This document shows, in pieces, positions 13,942 through 22,129 of a stretch of DNA of 24,748 nt (positions within the stretch are counted from its first letter, which is position 1; every line of letters starts with the position of its first letter). A model generated the notes under the pieces. That model worked only from the letters and a program-made list of their open reading frames with translations. It ran no database searches and was not told where the DNA came from. Made by a program: the position numbers and the translations under genes. The DNA is from UBA1163 sp049513055 (GTDB taxonomy: Bacteria > Desulfobacterota > BSN033 > UBA1163): the NCBI GenBank assembly GCA_049513055.1, contig JBEKWN010000046.1, positions 1-24,748 on the forward strand, given 5' to 3'.

Positions 13942-15498
13942 ATGGATGGTGGTTTCGGTTTGACAGAATCTGATAGGCGTATTCTAAAAGAACGCCGTAA
14001 AAAACCTACCCCTGTTTTCAGCCGATATATCTTCTTGGGTCGAAGAAGAACGTTTCGAAGAAAACCGGACCAGGAAAAGGGTGGTTATTTAGATCATTAT
14101 AAATTATCCTCTATCCGTATCCCCATCCGGGTTCAACTTTCCATTGCAATCACAGCCATCATATGGCTGACCATACTGATCTTAAGTTTTGTTATCCTGG
14201 CTCGGCAAAGGGATCACCTCTACTTGCAGACAGTTAAAACGGGCAAAGTGAGTCTTAACTATTTTGCCAACAACGCCAATATTCCTCTTCTGAATGATGA
14301 CATATTAAGACTGAACCGACTGATAAAAGAAGCAGCATCCATAGAGGGACTTCTTTATGCCATTATTGTAGATCGCCAACAAATCATCAAGGCCCATACG
14401 GATCATACCAATATTGGAGCGACTCTTCAGGCGTTTGAAAATACTGGGGAGGTAAAAAGGGATGGAAACGTAACCTATTTTAATTACACACTCCCCTCTG
14501 GTACACATGTTTTGAATTTGACCAGGCCGGTGACGTTTAAAGATAAAGAATTGGGAGCAGTCCATGTAGGGGTATCTCTCGATTTCATCAAAAATCTTAT
14601 TCGCCGGGAGACGATCTTTATCCTCATTATGAGTTTATTAATTATTCTCTTAGGGATATCAATCGCTATATTACTTGGAATTGGTTTCTCACGTCCTATT
14701 GCTAAATTGGTTTTAGCCACTCAAGAGATCGGCAAAGGGAATTTTCAATATAGAATTGATATGATTAGAAGGGATGAATTTGGGGATTTGGCCATAGCGT
14801 TCAACTTTATGGCTCAGGAACTCTGGAATAAATTGTTGATTCAGAAATCTTTCGGCCGTTATGTCAGTCCCGAAGTACTGAATATGATCTTATCACATCT
14901 AGAGGACTCATGGTTGAAAGGGATAAGGAGTGAAGCCACCATCCTTTTTACCGACGTAAGAGGCTTTACAGCCTTCTCAGAAACAAGGGATCCGGAGAAG
15001 ATTGTGGGAGATCTGAACGAATACTTTGGAATTGCAACGGAACTGGTACTTGAGTATGGTGGCTATGTCGACAAATTTATTGGCGATGCGGTCTTGGGTG
15101 TTTTTGGCGTACCAATTTTCCATACGAATCATGCTGAGAGGGCAGTCAAAGCCGCAGTGGCTATGCAGAAAAAATTTCAACAAAGAGCAGAGGATAACAG
15201 TAATCCACTCCTATCGAGGATTGGGATAGGGATCAACACTGGCGTGGTGGTATCAGGAAATCTAGGCTCTCAGGTTAAGATGGAGTATACCGTAATAGGT
15301 GACAGTGTGAATGTCGCTTCACGTTTAAATAGCTTGGCTGGTTCCGGAGAGATCATTATTAGCAAGAGTATTTATGAATTGACAAAAAATATGATTTCAG
15401 TGAAGCCTCTTCCACCTCAAAAATTAAAGGGCAGATCAGAACCGGTCGAGGTATTTCAATTATTAGATATTAAAGAAGGAGTAAATAATACTGGGTAG
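13942..15498 (+). CDS. Membrane-bound class III adenylate cyclase with sensor and HAMP domains
   Basis: Makes cAMP from ATP in response to a periplasmic or membrane signal. Of 518 residues, 1-57 are a basic cytoplasmic tail (SRYIFLGRRRTFRR). TM1 is about 66-88, the periplasmic sensor 89-222 is PAS/CACHE-like in size, TM2 is about 224-248, HAMP is about 249-302, and the cyclase domain is about 325-510. Catalytic metal Asp residues are D338 (FTDVRGF) and D382 (FIGDAV). The base-selecting pair is K378 and T450, the combination typical of class IIIb adenylate, not guanylate, cyclases. N457 and R461 (SVNVASRL) complete the site. The ATG at 13942 sits behind an attenuator-like leader. Three bases separate it from the next gene, so it heads a three-gene operon of envelope proteins. 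The effector of the cAMP is unknown. Confidence 0.88.
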   Translation: MDGGFGLTESDRRILKERRKKPTPVFSRYIFLGRRRTFRRKPDQEKGGYLDHYKLSSIRIPIRVQLSIAITAIIWLTILILSFVILARQRDHLYLQTVKTGKVSLNYFANNANIPLLNDDILRLNRLIKEAASIEGLLYAIIVDRQQIIKAHTDHTNIGATLQAFENTGEVKRDGNVTYFNYTLPSGTHVLNLTRPVTFKDKELGAVHVGVSLDFIKNLIRRETIFILIMSLLIILLGISIAILLGIGFSRPIAKLVLATQEIGKGNFQYRIDMIRRDEFGDLAIAFNFMAQELWNKLLIQKSFGRYVSPEVLNMILSHLEDSWLKGIRSEATILFTDVRGFTAFSETRDPEKIVGDLNEYFGIATELVLEYGGYVDKFIGDAVLGVFGVPIFHTNHAERAVKAAVAMQKKFQQRAEDNSNPLLSRIGIGINTGVVVSGNLGSQVKMEYTVIGDSVNVASRLNSLAGSGEIIISKSIYELTKNMISVKPLPPQKLKGRSEPVEVFQLLDIKEGVNNTG

Positions 15499-15500
15499 GG

Positions 15501-16562
15501 ATGATGAATAAAATACGGAAAGGTCATCGGCACTTTTTTTCAATTTGTTGCGTAGTACCCATTCTTGCATTCATTGGAGGGTGTGCAACCCTCCAGGGCA
15601 AGCCCCCTGAAGTTGAGAGATCCAAACCCGAGGTTTCCAAGGTTGAAGCTCCCCTTATGGAGCGGATTTCCCCCAACTTTATTGCTGTAATAGCTCGGGA
15701 AGGAGATACCCTCTCCTTCTTTGCATCGAAATACCTCAATGATCCTTCCATGGATTGGTTCATTGCCGAATTTAACGATATTGAGACACTCACCCCAGGT
15801 CAAACATTAATTATTCCCCTCAAACCTTATCAGAAAGGAGGATTGACCTCGAAAGGTTATCAAACCGTTCCAGTCCTCAGTTATCATCAATTCTCACTTG
15901 ACCGAGCGGATAAAATGACAGTTACCCAATCAACTTTTGAAGAGCAAATGAAATTTTTAAAAGACAGAGGATACCGGGTGATTACCTTGGATCAGTTGTT
16001 TGATTTTCTCGAATTTAAAAGCCAGATTCCTAAAAAGTCAGTCGTCATCAGCATTGATGATGGCTGGCGCTCTGCCTATGATATCGCATTCCCAATCCTG
16101 AAAAAATACGGTTATCCAGCAACGCTGTTTGTCTATACAGATTTAATCGTTGGAAGTGAAAAAACATTATCCTGGGACCTTATCCAAGAAATGGCAAACA
16201 ACGGTATGGATATCCAGTGCCACACAAAAACACATCGCCACTTGACTCCGATAGATCAGAAGGAGTCCTTTAAGGAATACTTCGAGGCCATCGAAAAAGA
16301 ACTATCCGCATCTGAAACGATGATCAAGAAGAAACTGAACAAAGAGGTAAAATATCTAGCTTATCCTTATGGCGATACCAACCCCCTGGTTATTGAGCTT
16401 TTGAAGAAACATGGTTATTGGGGTGCTTTCACAGTAAAGCGGGGTGGCAATCCCTTTTTTATCCATAATTACAGGTTAAACCGCTCCATGATTTATGGAG
16501 ACTTTGATTTGAACCAGTTTGAAAAGAATTTAACCGTTTTTACTGAAGAGTCATTAAAGTGA
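15501..16562 (+). CDS. Polysaccharide deacetylase lipoprotein with N-terminal LysM-like domain
   Basis: A 353-residue lipoprotein: basic n-region, hydrophobic core, lipobox FIGGC with C28. A LysM-like domain (about 61-107, starting VIAREGDTLSFFASKYLNDP) would bind glycan. The NodB-type deacetylase domain (about 120-345) follows. Metal and catalytic motifs are present: SIDDG (D186, D187), HTKTH (H241, H245) and a later YLAYPYGDTNP strand. The enzyme probably removes acetyl groups from N-acetyl sugars in peptidoglycan or an exopolysaccharide at the outer membrane or periplasm; the exact substrate is not readable. It starts three bases after the cyclase and overlaps the next gene by four, so the three are translated together. 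The ATG at 15504 is an alternative start. Confidence 0.9.
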   Translation: MMNKIRKGHRHFFSICCVVPILAFIGGCATLQGKPPEVERSKPEVSKVEAPLMERISPNFIAVIAREGDTLSFFASKYLNDPSMDWFIAEFNDIETLTPGQTLIIPLKPYQKGGLTSKGYQTVPVLSYHQFSLDRADKMTVTQSTFEEQMKFLKDRGYRVITLDQLFDFLEFKSQIPKKSVVISIDDGWRSAYDIAFPILKKYGYPATLFVYTDLIVGSEKTLSWDLIQEMANNGMDIQCHTKTHRHLTPIDQKESFKEYFEAIEKELSASETMIKKKLNKEVKYLAYPYGDTNPLVIELLKKHGYWGAFTVKRGGNPFFIHNYRLNRSMIYGDFDLNQFEKNLTVFTEESLK

Positions 16563-17650
16563 AAAGATTGTTGCATCACAAAATCTGGGGAATGGGCCTG
16601 GTTCTTCTGGTGTTGGTTACTTTTAGTTGTGCTGCTCCGCCTAAAAAACCTACAGAACCCAAAGTGCCTATTGAAAAGGATCCCTTCTCCATATTTCTTG
16701 AGGAATGCCGGAGCAAGGCTATAGAATATGAAAAAAATGGGGAATTACGCAAGGCATTACAAAGCTGGGAGATTGTCGCCAGCTTCATCCCAACGGATGA
16801 AGAAGTGGCAAAAAGAATAGTGGCCTTAAAAACTCAAATCCTCACTATGGCTGACCAGCATTTCAAGAAAGGATTATCTTATTATCAGAGCAATTCTATG
16901 GAAGCGGCCCGCAAAGAGTTTTTAATCGCTCTTTATTACAATCCTGGCCACCAGGAACCCCTAAACTACTTGAAGCACAAATTGCCAGGAGAGGATTATA
17001 CACTCTATCAAGTAAAAGGGGGTGACACTTTCAAAGGGATTGCGGGGAAAACATTTAATGACCCCAATAAGGATTTTTTAATCGCCTACTTCAACGACCT
17101 CAGGATAGATAGTAAATTGGTACCGGGGAATACTCTAAGAGTTCCTGTTTTAGAATCTACAAAGGCCAAGGTGACAATAGATACCAAAGAGTCAACGATG
17201 GATGCCAAAGAGATTTCAGCAGATACCAAAGAATTGCTGTCTAAGGCTCTAGCTTATTATAAGGTCAAAAATTATCGGGAAACAGTGTCAATCAGTGAAA
17301 GAGTTTTGGAATATGATCCAGCAAATAGAGAGGCACGCGATTTAATCAACGAATCCCATTATCAAATGGGGAAATCGCTTACCCGGGGGAAGAAATACCA
17401 GGAGGCGCTTGAGGTATTTAATCGTTTAGATTCTGGATACAAGGATGTTAGGGAGTCTATAGCCTTAGTAAAAAAGCAACTCTCTGGGGAACATTATCTT
17501 AGAGGTATCAAATATTTCACTGACGAAGAGCTCGATAAAGCCATTAAGGAATGGGAAGTAACCCTGGCCCTGGATCCTAATCATCCAAAAGCAAAGGAAG
17601 ACATTGAAAACGCACGCAGTTTGCTTCAAAAGCTGAAAGAGATTAAGTAG
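16559..17650 (+). CDS. TPR lipoprotein with internal LysM-like domain
   Basis: A 363-residue lipoprotein with lipobox TFSC (C24). TPR-like helices at about 45-82 and 97-133 are followed by a LysM-like domain (about 146-198, YQVKGGDTFKGIAGKTFNDP). A short repeat-like linker holds DTKE three times (TIDTKEST, ISADTKEL and a degenerate DAKE). TPR units follow at about 220-255, 260-290 and 310-345, the last reading AIKEWEVTLALDPNHPKAKED. It has no catalytic motif; the likely job is a periplasmic scaffold that binds glycan and protein partners, perhaps the deacetylase, whose LysM-like domain is related. The GTG at 16559 overlaps the deacetylase stop (GTGA), with GAAGAG upstream. No terminator is visible before the convergent PAC2 gene. 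Confidence 0.87.
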   Translation: MKRLLHHKIWGMGLVLLVLVTFSCAAPPKKPTEPKVPIEKDPFSIFLEECRSKAIEYEKNGELRKALQSWEIVASFIPTDEEVAKRIVALKTQILTMADQHFKKGLSYYQSNSMEAARKEFLIALYYNPGHQEPLNYLKHKLPGEDYTLYQVKGGDTFKGIAGKTFNDPNKDFLIAYFNDLRIDSKLVPGNTLRVPVLESTKAKVTIDTKESTMDAKEISADTKELLSKALAYYKVKNYRETVSISERVLEYDPANREARDLINESHYQMGKSLTRGKKYQEALEVFNRLDSGYKDVRESIALVKKQLSGEHYLRGIKYFTDEELDKAIKEWEVTLALDPNHPKAKEDIENARSLLQKLKEIK

Positions 17651-17742
17651 GGATTTTTTTGGAAGAAAATAAAATGAGGTTTCTGAATAAGATTGTTAGG
17701 CATGCATCAACACGGTTGGTCATGTTGAAATTTATATAGACA

Positions 17743-18633
17743 TCAACCTTCTTTCTTCTCTTCATCCTCCAATTTTTTTAGGAAGGCCTGAATGTAGACC
17801 ACCTTATCGTCTTTTAGTCCTTCCTCCTGCTTCGATTCCGCTGAAAGTTTTTCTGACCGCTTGTAAACCTCTTCTAATTTGCTGATGACTTCCTGAAGTT
17901 TTGGATCCTCTTTAACCAGCTGGTTGACCTGCTGATCAAAATAGTCACCGGCATTTTCAAGCTCTGAGAGATCAACCTCTATCTGGGTCAAATCGATTAG
18001 TCTTCTCAGAACGGAGCAGACTACTTTTACATTCCTCGTGTGAAGATATTGCGGAGCATGGCCCCAAAGGCTGACCGCCTTCAAATCCCTCTTCTTAGCA
18101 GACTCCAGAATAAAGGTGTGGATGCTGATAGGCCCGGAGTATTCGGTTAACCCCAGTCCTGCCTGGATCACCTTCTCTCTCAGTTCTTCGTGATTGAACA
18201 GGGCGCTGACCATTGGAGGACAGGTGTGAGGAATGTAATCGTAAGTACCACCGATGGTAAAGATTTGAATTACATGGAATCTCTCAGCCAAATCGAGAAG
18301 AAGGTCTGCAAAGACATTCCATCGAAGATGGGGTTCGACCCCATAAAAGAGGATGAGGTCGTTGAAAAGAGGATTTTTGACATAGTAAAAATGATTGCCC
18401 GGGGACTTTAACTCTATCAATCTCCCCTTCTTGATGACTGCTATCGGTCGTAAGGAAGAGATTTTATAAAAATTCTCCGTCGGAATGGAAGCGAATTTTT
18501 TTGCCTCTAAATTGTCGACCAAATGCTGCAGGGCAAAAGAAGAGACCTCGGCTGCATTGGGCCATCCTTCAAACCCGATGATTAAATACGGTTTGGTAAG
18601 ATTTGGTTTCTCGAGGTAAATGATTTCTTCCAT
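17743..18633 (-). CDS. PAC2 family protein (proteasome-assembly-chaperone-like)
   Basis: A 296-residue cytoplasmic protein of the PAC2 family. Landmarks: YLIIGFEGWPNAAEVSSFALQHL at the N-terminus, a central FTIGGTYDYIPHT, and AVSLWGHAPQYLH further on, the usual PAC2 core arrangement. The C-terminal 60-70 residues (from about DYFDQQVNQLVKEDPKLQEV) are highly charged and predicted helical or coiled coil, which also occurs in bacterial members. Archaeal and eukaryotic PAC2 proteins assist proteasome assembly; bacterial members have no settled role, and no proteasome gene is in view. I start at the ATG at 18633, with GAGGAG seven bases upstream, rather than the ATG at 18654. It is transcribed away from the ferritin-like gene. 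Confidence 0.82.
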   Translation of the reverse strand: MEEIIYLEKPNLTKPYLIIGFEGWPNAAEVSSFALQHLVDNLEAKKFASIPTENFYKISSLRPIAVIKKGRLIELKSPGNHFYYVKNPLFNDLILFYGVEPHLRWNVFADLLLDLAERFHVIQIFTIGGTYDYIPHTCPPMVSALFNHEELREKVIQAGLGLTEYSGPISIHTFILESAKKRDLKAVSLWGHAPQYLHTRNVKVVCSVLRRLIDLTQIEVDLSELENAGDYFDQQVNQLVKEDPKLQEVISKLEEVYKRSEKLSAESKQEEGLKDDKVVYIQAFLKKLEDEEKKEG

Positions 18634-18691
18634 TTTTATCTCCTCAGTAATCATACTCCGTATCTCCCCATTCTGTCAACACGCACAAAAA

Positions 18692-18713
18692 TACCGTGAT
18701 CGTGTCTCGCATC
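18692..18713. repeat. Short inverted repeat in the PAC2/ferritin divergent promoter region
   Basis: CGTGAT and ATCACG form a six-base inverted pair around a ten-base spacer in the divergent intergenic region. The symmetry could be an operator for a dimeric regulator or a hairpin. No known consensus is matched. Confidence 0.25.
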
Positions 18714-18829
18714 ACGTGTCCGTAATCTGGAATTCTTATCACTCAAGGGGGGGCGATAATGTGATCTCCCTCTATAAAAGATTGATTTTTGGTTAGGGAA
18801 TAGGTAAGCTAATTTTTATAATACCGATG

Positions 18830-18878
18830 CCCCTCACCTCATCCCTCTCCCCTCAGGGGAGAGGGATGAGGTGAGGGG
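18830..18878. repeat. 49-base near-perfect palindrome before the ferritin-like gene
   Basis: Two 24-base arms (18830-18853 and 18855-18878) are exact reverse complements around a single C. The left arm begins CCCCTCACC and the right ends GGTGAGGGG. It lies 25 bases before the ATG, just ahead of the AGGAGG ribosome site. A TATAAT at 18817-18822 would start transcription at about its left edge, putting the hairpin at the very 5' end of the message; no good -35 box matches, so the promoter is tentative. Confidence 0.75.
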
Positions 18879-18903
18879 GTAGAAGAGCCTTCAGGAGGAA
18901 ATC

Positions 18904-19413
18904 ATGTCGGCCAATGAGAATTTAATTAAAATTTTTGAGTATGCTTTCCAGCAGGAAGAGACAGGAAAAGCTTTTTTCCAAAACTCCCTCCAGAGGATGG
19001 GAGTGGGAGCAGCGATCAGCGCCTTCAAACGATTGATCCAAGAAGAAGAGCGTCACATTCTTTTCATCAAAAAAATTCTGGAGGGTCTGAAGCAGGGAAA
19101 ACTGATCGAGCTCTCCGTTGAGAGAGATGGGGTCTTGGAACCCACCAATTATTTTGATGAGCGATCCAAATCAGAGTTCCTTCAGCAATGCTTGGAGGGC
19201 TCGATGGTGCCGGAAGTGACGATTTTCAATACAGCCTGGTTGATCGAAAAGGATCTGAGCGAATTTTACGAGAAAATGTCAAAACAAACGGAAGGGAAAT
19301 CCAAAGAAGCACTCCAAATGCTCTCAGCCTGGGAAAAAGAGCATGAACGTTTTTTCCGGGAGTTTCGCGATAAATTCTCTGAGACCTATTCTAAAATGCC
19401 CTGGGGCGGTTAA
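18904..19413 (+). CDS. Ferritin-like diiron domain protein
   Basis: A 169-residue four-helix protein of the rubrerythrin/ferritin-like kind. The diiron pattern is visible twice: E19 (QEETGKAFF) with E48-x-x-H51 (EEERH) in the first half, and E115 or E120 (IEKDLSEFYE) with E144-x-x-H147 (WEKEHERFF) in the second. There is no rubredoxin Cys4 domain, so it is not a full rubrerythrin. Likely roles are peroxide reduction or iron handling; the substrate cannot be read. The ATG at 18904 has a strong AGGAGG seven bases before it. It stands alone: divergent from the PAC2 gene and 70 bases from the MFS gene, which has no clear ribosome site. Confidence 0.83.
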   Translation: MSANENLIKIFEYAFQQEETGKAFFQNSLQRMGVGAAISAFKRLIQEEERHILFIKKILEGLKQGKLIELSVERDGVLEPTNYFDERSKSEFLQQCLEGSMVPEVTIFNTAWLIEKDLSEFYEKMSKQTEGKSKEALQMLSAWEKEHERFFREFRDKFSETYSKMPWGG

Positions 19414-19482
19414 TCTTCCCAACGATCCTCTGTCCGAAGACATGGCCATGAAACAAAACATCGTATTCCGGAATGATCCCAA

Positions 19483-20721
19483 ATGATCCGTAAACTGACA
19501 CCAGACGGTAGTTTCCTGTTTATCACCCGTATCACCCGTATGTTTGGTTACGGGTTCCTCTCCATAGTGCTCGTGCTCTATCTCGAGCAAGTAGGACTGA
19601 GCCAAGTCCAAATTGGTCTTCTCCTAACCTTGACCTTAATTGGCGATACGATCATCTCCCTATGGATTACAACGAACGCTGATCGCGTCGGCAGGCGACG
19701 AATGCTCATTGCCGGGGCTATCCTAATGGTTTTCGCTGGCGTTTTATTCGCCATGACGCGCAATTTTGTTTTCCTTTTGATTGCAGCCACGATAGGGGTC
19801 ATCAGCCCAAGTGGTTATGAAGTCGGTCCGTTTTTGTCTATCGAGCAAGCGGCATTGTCGCAGATTGTACCAAACGAAAGACGGACCCATATCTTCGCCT
19901 GGTACAACCTTGTCGGTTCATTTGCCACGGCACTGGGTGCACTGGGTGGGGGTGGCGTGGTTCAAGCCCTACAGAACTCTGGTGTGACGCCACTCGGAAG
20001 TTATCGCACGATTGTAATTGGGTATGCGGTAATAGGAGTGATGCTGGGAGGGTTCTTCACCCGCCTTTCTCCTGCAGTAGAAGTTCAGGCAGGTGGTGAT
20101 TCATCCCATTCCACCTCTACTTTCAGAACTCGTTTTGGTCTACATCGTTCACGGGGGATAGTGCTCAAGCTATCTGCTTTGTTCTCCATCGATGCCTTCG
20201 CCGGCGGATTCGTCTTGCAAAGTATCCTTGCCTATTGGTTTCACGTACGTTTTAATGTGCAGCCAGCAATCCTGGGGGGCATTTTTTTCGGGGCAAATAT
20301 TCTTGCTGGTCTTTCAGCACTAAGCGCTGCATGGGTTGCCTCAAAGATCGGCCTCATTAGAACAATGGTGTTTACACATATTCCCTCAAATATTTTATTG
20401 ATATTAGTTCCACTGATGCCAAACCTTCCATTGGCTATTGCTATGCTTCTGATGCGTTTTAGCATTTCGCAGATGGATGTGCCGACCCGCCAATCCTACA
20501 CCATGGCTGTGGTAGCACCGGATGAGCGGTCCGCCGCCGCTGGCATCACTGGCATTGCCCGGACGACAGGCGCCTCCCTGTCGCCTGTCTTCACCGGGCC
20601 TTTGCTGGCAAACGCAGCGCTAATGAACCTGCCCTTCTTTTTGTCCGGGGGCCTTAAGATCGTCTACGATCTGTTGCTCTATCGCAGTTTTAAGGCGATC
20701 AAGCCTCCCGAAGAAAAATAA
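19483..20721 (+). CDS. Major facilitator superfamily transporter
   Basis: A 412-residue inner-membrane transporter with the usual twelve hydrophobic segments in two halves. The loop between helices 2 and 3 carries a motif A variant, NADRVGRRRML. Helix 5 has a Gly-rich run (LGALGGGGVV), and the central cytoplasmic loop (about residues 200-225, SSHSTSTFRTRFGLHRSRG) separates the halves. The second half includes RQSYTMAVVAPDERSAAAGI, a segment common in drug- or sugar-type MFS exporters. The substrate cannot be told. The ATG at 19483 has only a weak CGGAA ahead; other nearby ATGs are out of frame. No partner genes adjoin it. Confidence 0.88.
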   Translation: MIRKLTPDGSFLFITRITRMFGYGFLSIVLVLYLEQVGLSQVQIGLLLTLTLIGDTIISLWITTNADRVGRRRMLIAGAILMVFAGVLFAMTRNFVFLLIAATIGVISPSGYEVGPFLSIEQAALSQIVPNERRTHIFAWYNLVGSFATALGALGGGGVVQALQNSGVTPLGSYRTIVIGYAVIGVMLGGFFTRLSPAVEVQAGGDSSHSTSTFRTRFGLHRSRGIVLKLSALFSIDAFAGGFVLQSILAYWFHVRFNVQPAILGGIFFGANILAGLSALSAAWVASKIGLIRTMVFTHIPSNILLILVPLMPNLPLAIAMLLMRFSISQMDVPTRQSYTMAVVAPDERSAAAGITGIARTTGASLSPVFTGPLLANAALMNLPFFLSGGLKIVYDLLLYRSFKAIKPPEEK

Positions 20722-21179
20722 TAAACCTGTCCCGAATCCCTTCCCATGAATGGTATTGCCTTGTTTGTCTTCATAAAAATGAACTATTGGAGTTAGGAGA
20801 ACCCACGTCGCGCCCAAAACATTACTTCCTGAAATATTGTTTTTGGTATCCTCCTTCAGAATGCAACATTTCGAACGAAAATCAGCAATATGGGGTAAAT
20901 TATGGATGGAATTTTCTCCAGGATGGAATTTTCTCCTTGACTATCAATACACTTAAGAGTAGTTTCTAATTATTGTTTGCACCCGTTCCTAATTAACTTC
21001 ACAACCAACCCTCTAATCTCCTGGAGTGCAGTATGATATGGAGTTTTCGGAAGATGCCGATATGAGGGATCCAGGGGATTCAGAGTTTCCCTTTGGAGCC
21101 TTTCATTTCTGCCATTTTTGAATTGTCCTTTCTTATAAATATCAATTAAATCTTCAAAGCTAAAAAGGAGGAAACGATT
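20722..21179. other. Intergenic stretch without a supported gene
   Basis: About 460 bases between the MFS and cupin genes. The only clear structure is a tandem 17-base duplication at 20904-20936 (listed separately). A 60-codon frame at 20787-20969 has no ribosome site and no recognisable composition, so I do not call it. The promoter for the cupin gene must lie here; I cannot place it. Confidence 0.5.
20904..20936. repeat. Tandem duplication of a 17-base unit
   Basis: The unit GGATGGAATTTTCTCC(A) occurs twice back to back (20904-20920 and 20921-20936), identical over 16 bases. It may be a replication-slippage duplication or paired binding sites upstream of the cupin gene. Confidence 0.7.
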
Positions 21180-21623
21180 ATGGCTACAAAAAAATCCGTC
21201 AGTATTTGGACTCTCTTTGGCACTTTGATAATCGTTGCCTGGCTCCTGGGGTTCGCGCTTTCCACGGGACCCAGCACCGCGACCGCTCAGCAGGCTGCGC
21301 CGACTGAGAACAAGGGCGTCACTATAACCCTGCTCACCGCAGTCGACCTCGGTCCTGAAATCCCCGGCATGCAAAGTCGTCAGCTCCGGCTCCGGATAAT
21401 AACATTGGAGCCTGGCGGAGTCATCGGGATCCATAGTCACAAAGATCGGCCCGGAGGTGCGTACGTGCTTAAGGGGACGCTTATGGAACACAGGGGCGAC
21501 GTGGCGAAGGAGTATCGCGCGGGGGAGAGCTGGGCCGAGGATGGGAATGTGACCCACTGGGTTGAGAACAAAGGGACAAGCCCGGTAGTGTTAATCGCAA
21601 CGGACATTTTCAAGCAACAGTAA
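21180..21623 (+). CDS. Exported cupin domain protein
   Basis: A 147-residue protein with a signal peptide or anchor (hydrophobic 10-28, possible cleavage at TATAQQA about 33-39) and one cupin domain. Cupin motif 1 is GVIGIHSHKDRPGGAYVLKG, with H85 and H87 but Ala where the usual Glu stands. Motif 2 gives H126 in NVTHWVEN. Three His could still hold a metal. Small exported single-cupin proteins of this form bind small molecules or metals; no reaction can be assigned. AAGGAGG eight bases ahead of the ATG is a strong ribosome site. The sequence looks more GC-rich than its flanks. It stands alone. Confidence 0.85.
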   Translation: MATKKSVSIWTLFGTLIIVAWLLGFALSTGPSTATAQQAAPTENKGVTITLLTAVDLGPEIPGMQSRQLRLRIITLEPGGVIGIHSHKDRPGGAYVLKGTLMEHRGDVAKEYRAGESWAEDGNVTHWVENKGTSPVVLIATDIFKQQ

Positions 21624-22129
21624 GGGCTGATGGAGACGTGGCATCAAGGAAGGCAGGGCTATTTTGGTTTTGCCTTCTTTGGTGTCTATATATCGTGGCT
21701 CAGGGATTTAGGCAAAAGTGCATTTATCTGCTATCTATCACCTGTTTCCGATACTTCAAAAAAGCCACGATCTGCTTTTCATATATTCACCTGGGATACG
21801 TGATTTCTACCAGTAATCCTCAGCCCAAGATGTTATCGTTGAGTAATGACTTGTAGGTGAACTCGTTGATCCTCCCCATCGGCTCATTTTAAAAAATTGG
21901 TAAAGGGAAATTTCGTTTGTTCCTTCCTGAAGTCGTCATTTTTCAAAATTCTGCATTGATACCACCTTTCAAATGGTAATCGATACTTCTTGTTGAAGTT
22001 TCCAGTCAAACTTAGTAGACTTATATAAAACCATAGAGAATTAAAATTGACAGAACCTGCGGGACAACTTGCTGGTGCTAAATTTACCGAACGATTATAG
22101 GTGAAAGAAGAAGCGCTTAAGAGGACGAG
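21624..22129. other. Intergenic stretch with a hairpin and a diverged repeat
   Basis: About 500 bases with no supported gene. GAAGGCA near 21650 and TGCCTTC near 21675 form a stem followed by a short T-run, a plausible weak terminator for the cupin gene. The first copy of a 48-base repeat lies at 21814-21861. A 72-codon frame at 21638-21856 runs through both and lacks gene-like features. The rest is AT-rich and should contain the promoter for the next gene. Confidence 0.45.
21814..21861 (+). repeat. Diverged 48-base repeat, copy A
   Basis: TAATCCTCAGC, a 17-base variable middle, then AGTAATGACTTGTAGGTGAA. Copy B at 23649-23696 has the same first block, a middle of exactly the same length but different sequence, and AGTAATTAGTTGTAGGTGAA. 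Both are on the + strand and bracket the DUF5677-like and endonuclease genes. Confidence 0.7.

Noticed and set aside
13942..15498. Guanylate cyclase or diguanylate cyclase
   Set aside because: No GGDEF motif is present, and the Lys-Thr pair at the base-selecting positions indicates ATP as substrate.
20787..20969. A 60-codon frame
   Set aside because: No ribosome site, no domain, and it reads through the tandem 17-base duplication.
21638..21856. A 72-codon frame with a hydrophobic middle
   Set aside because: It begins at a non-ATG codon, crosses a hairpin and repeat copy A, and shows no convincing signal or domain.
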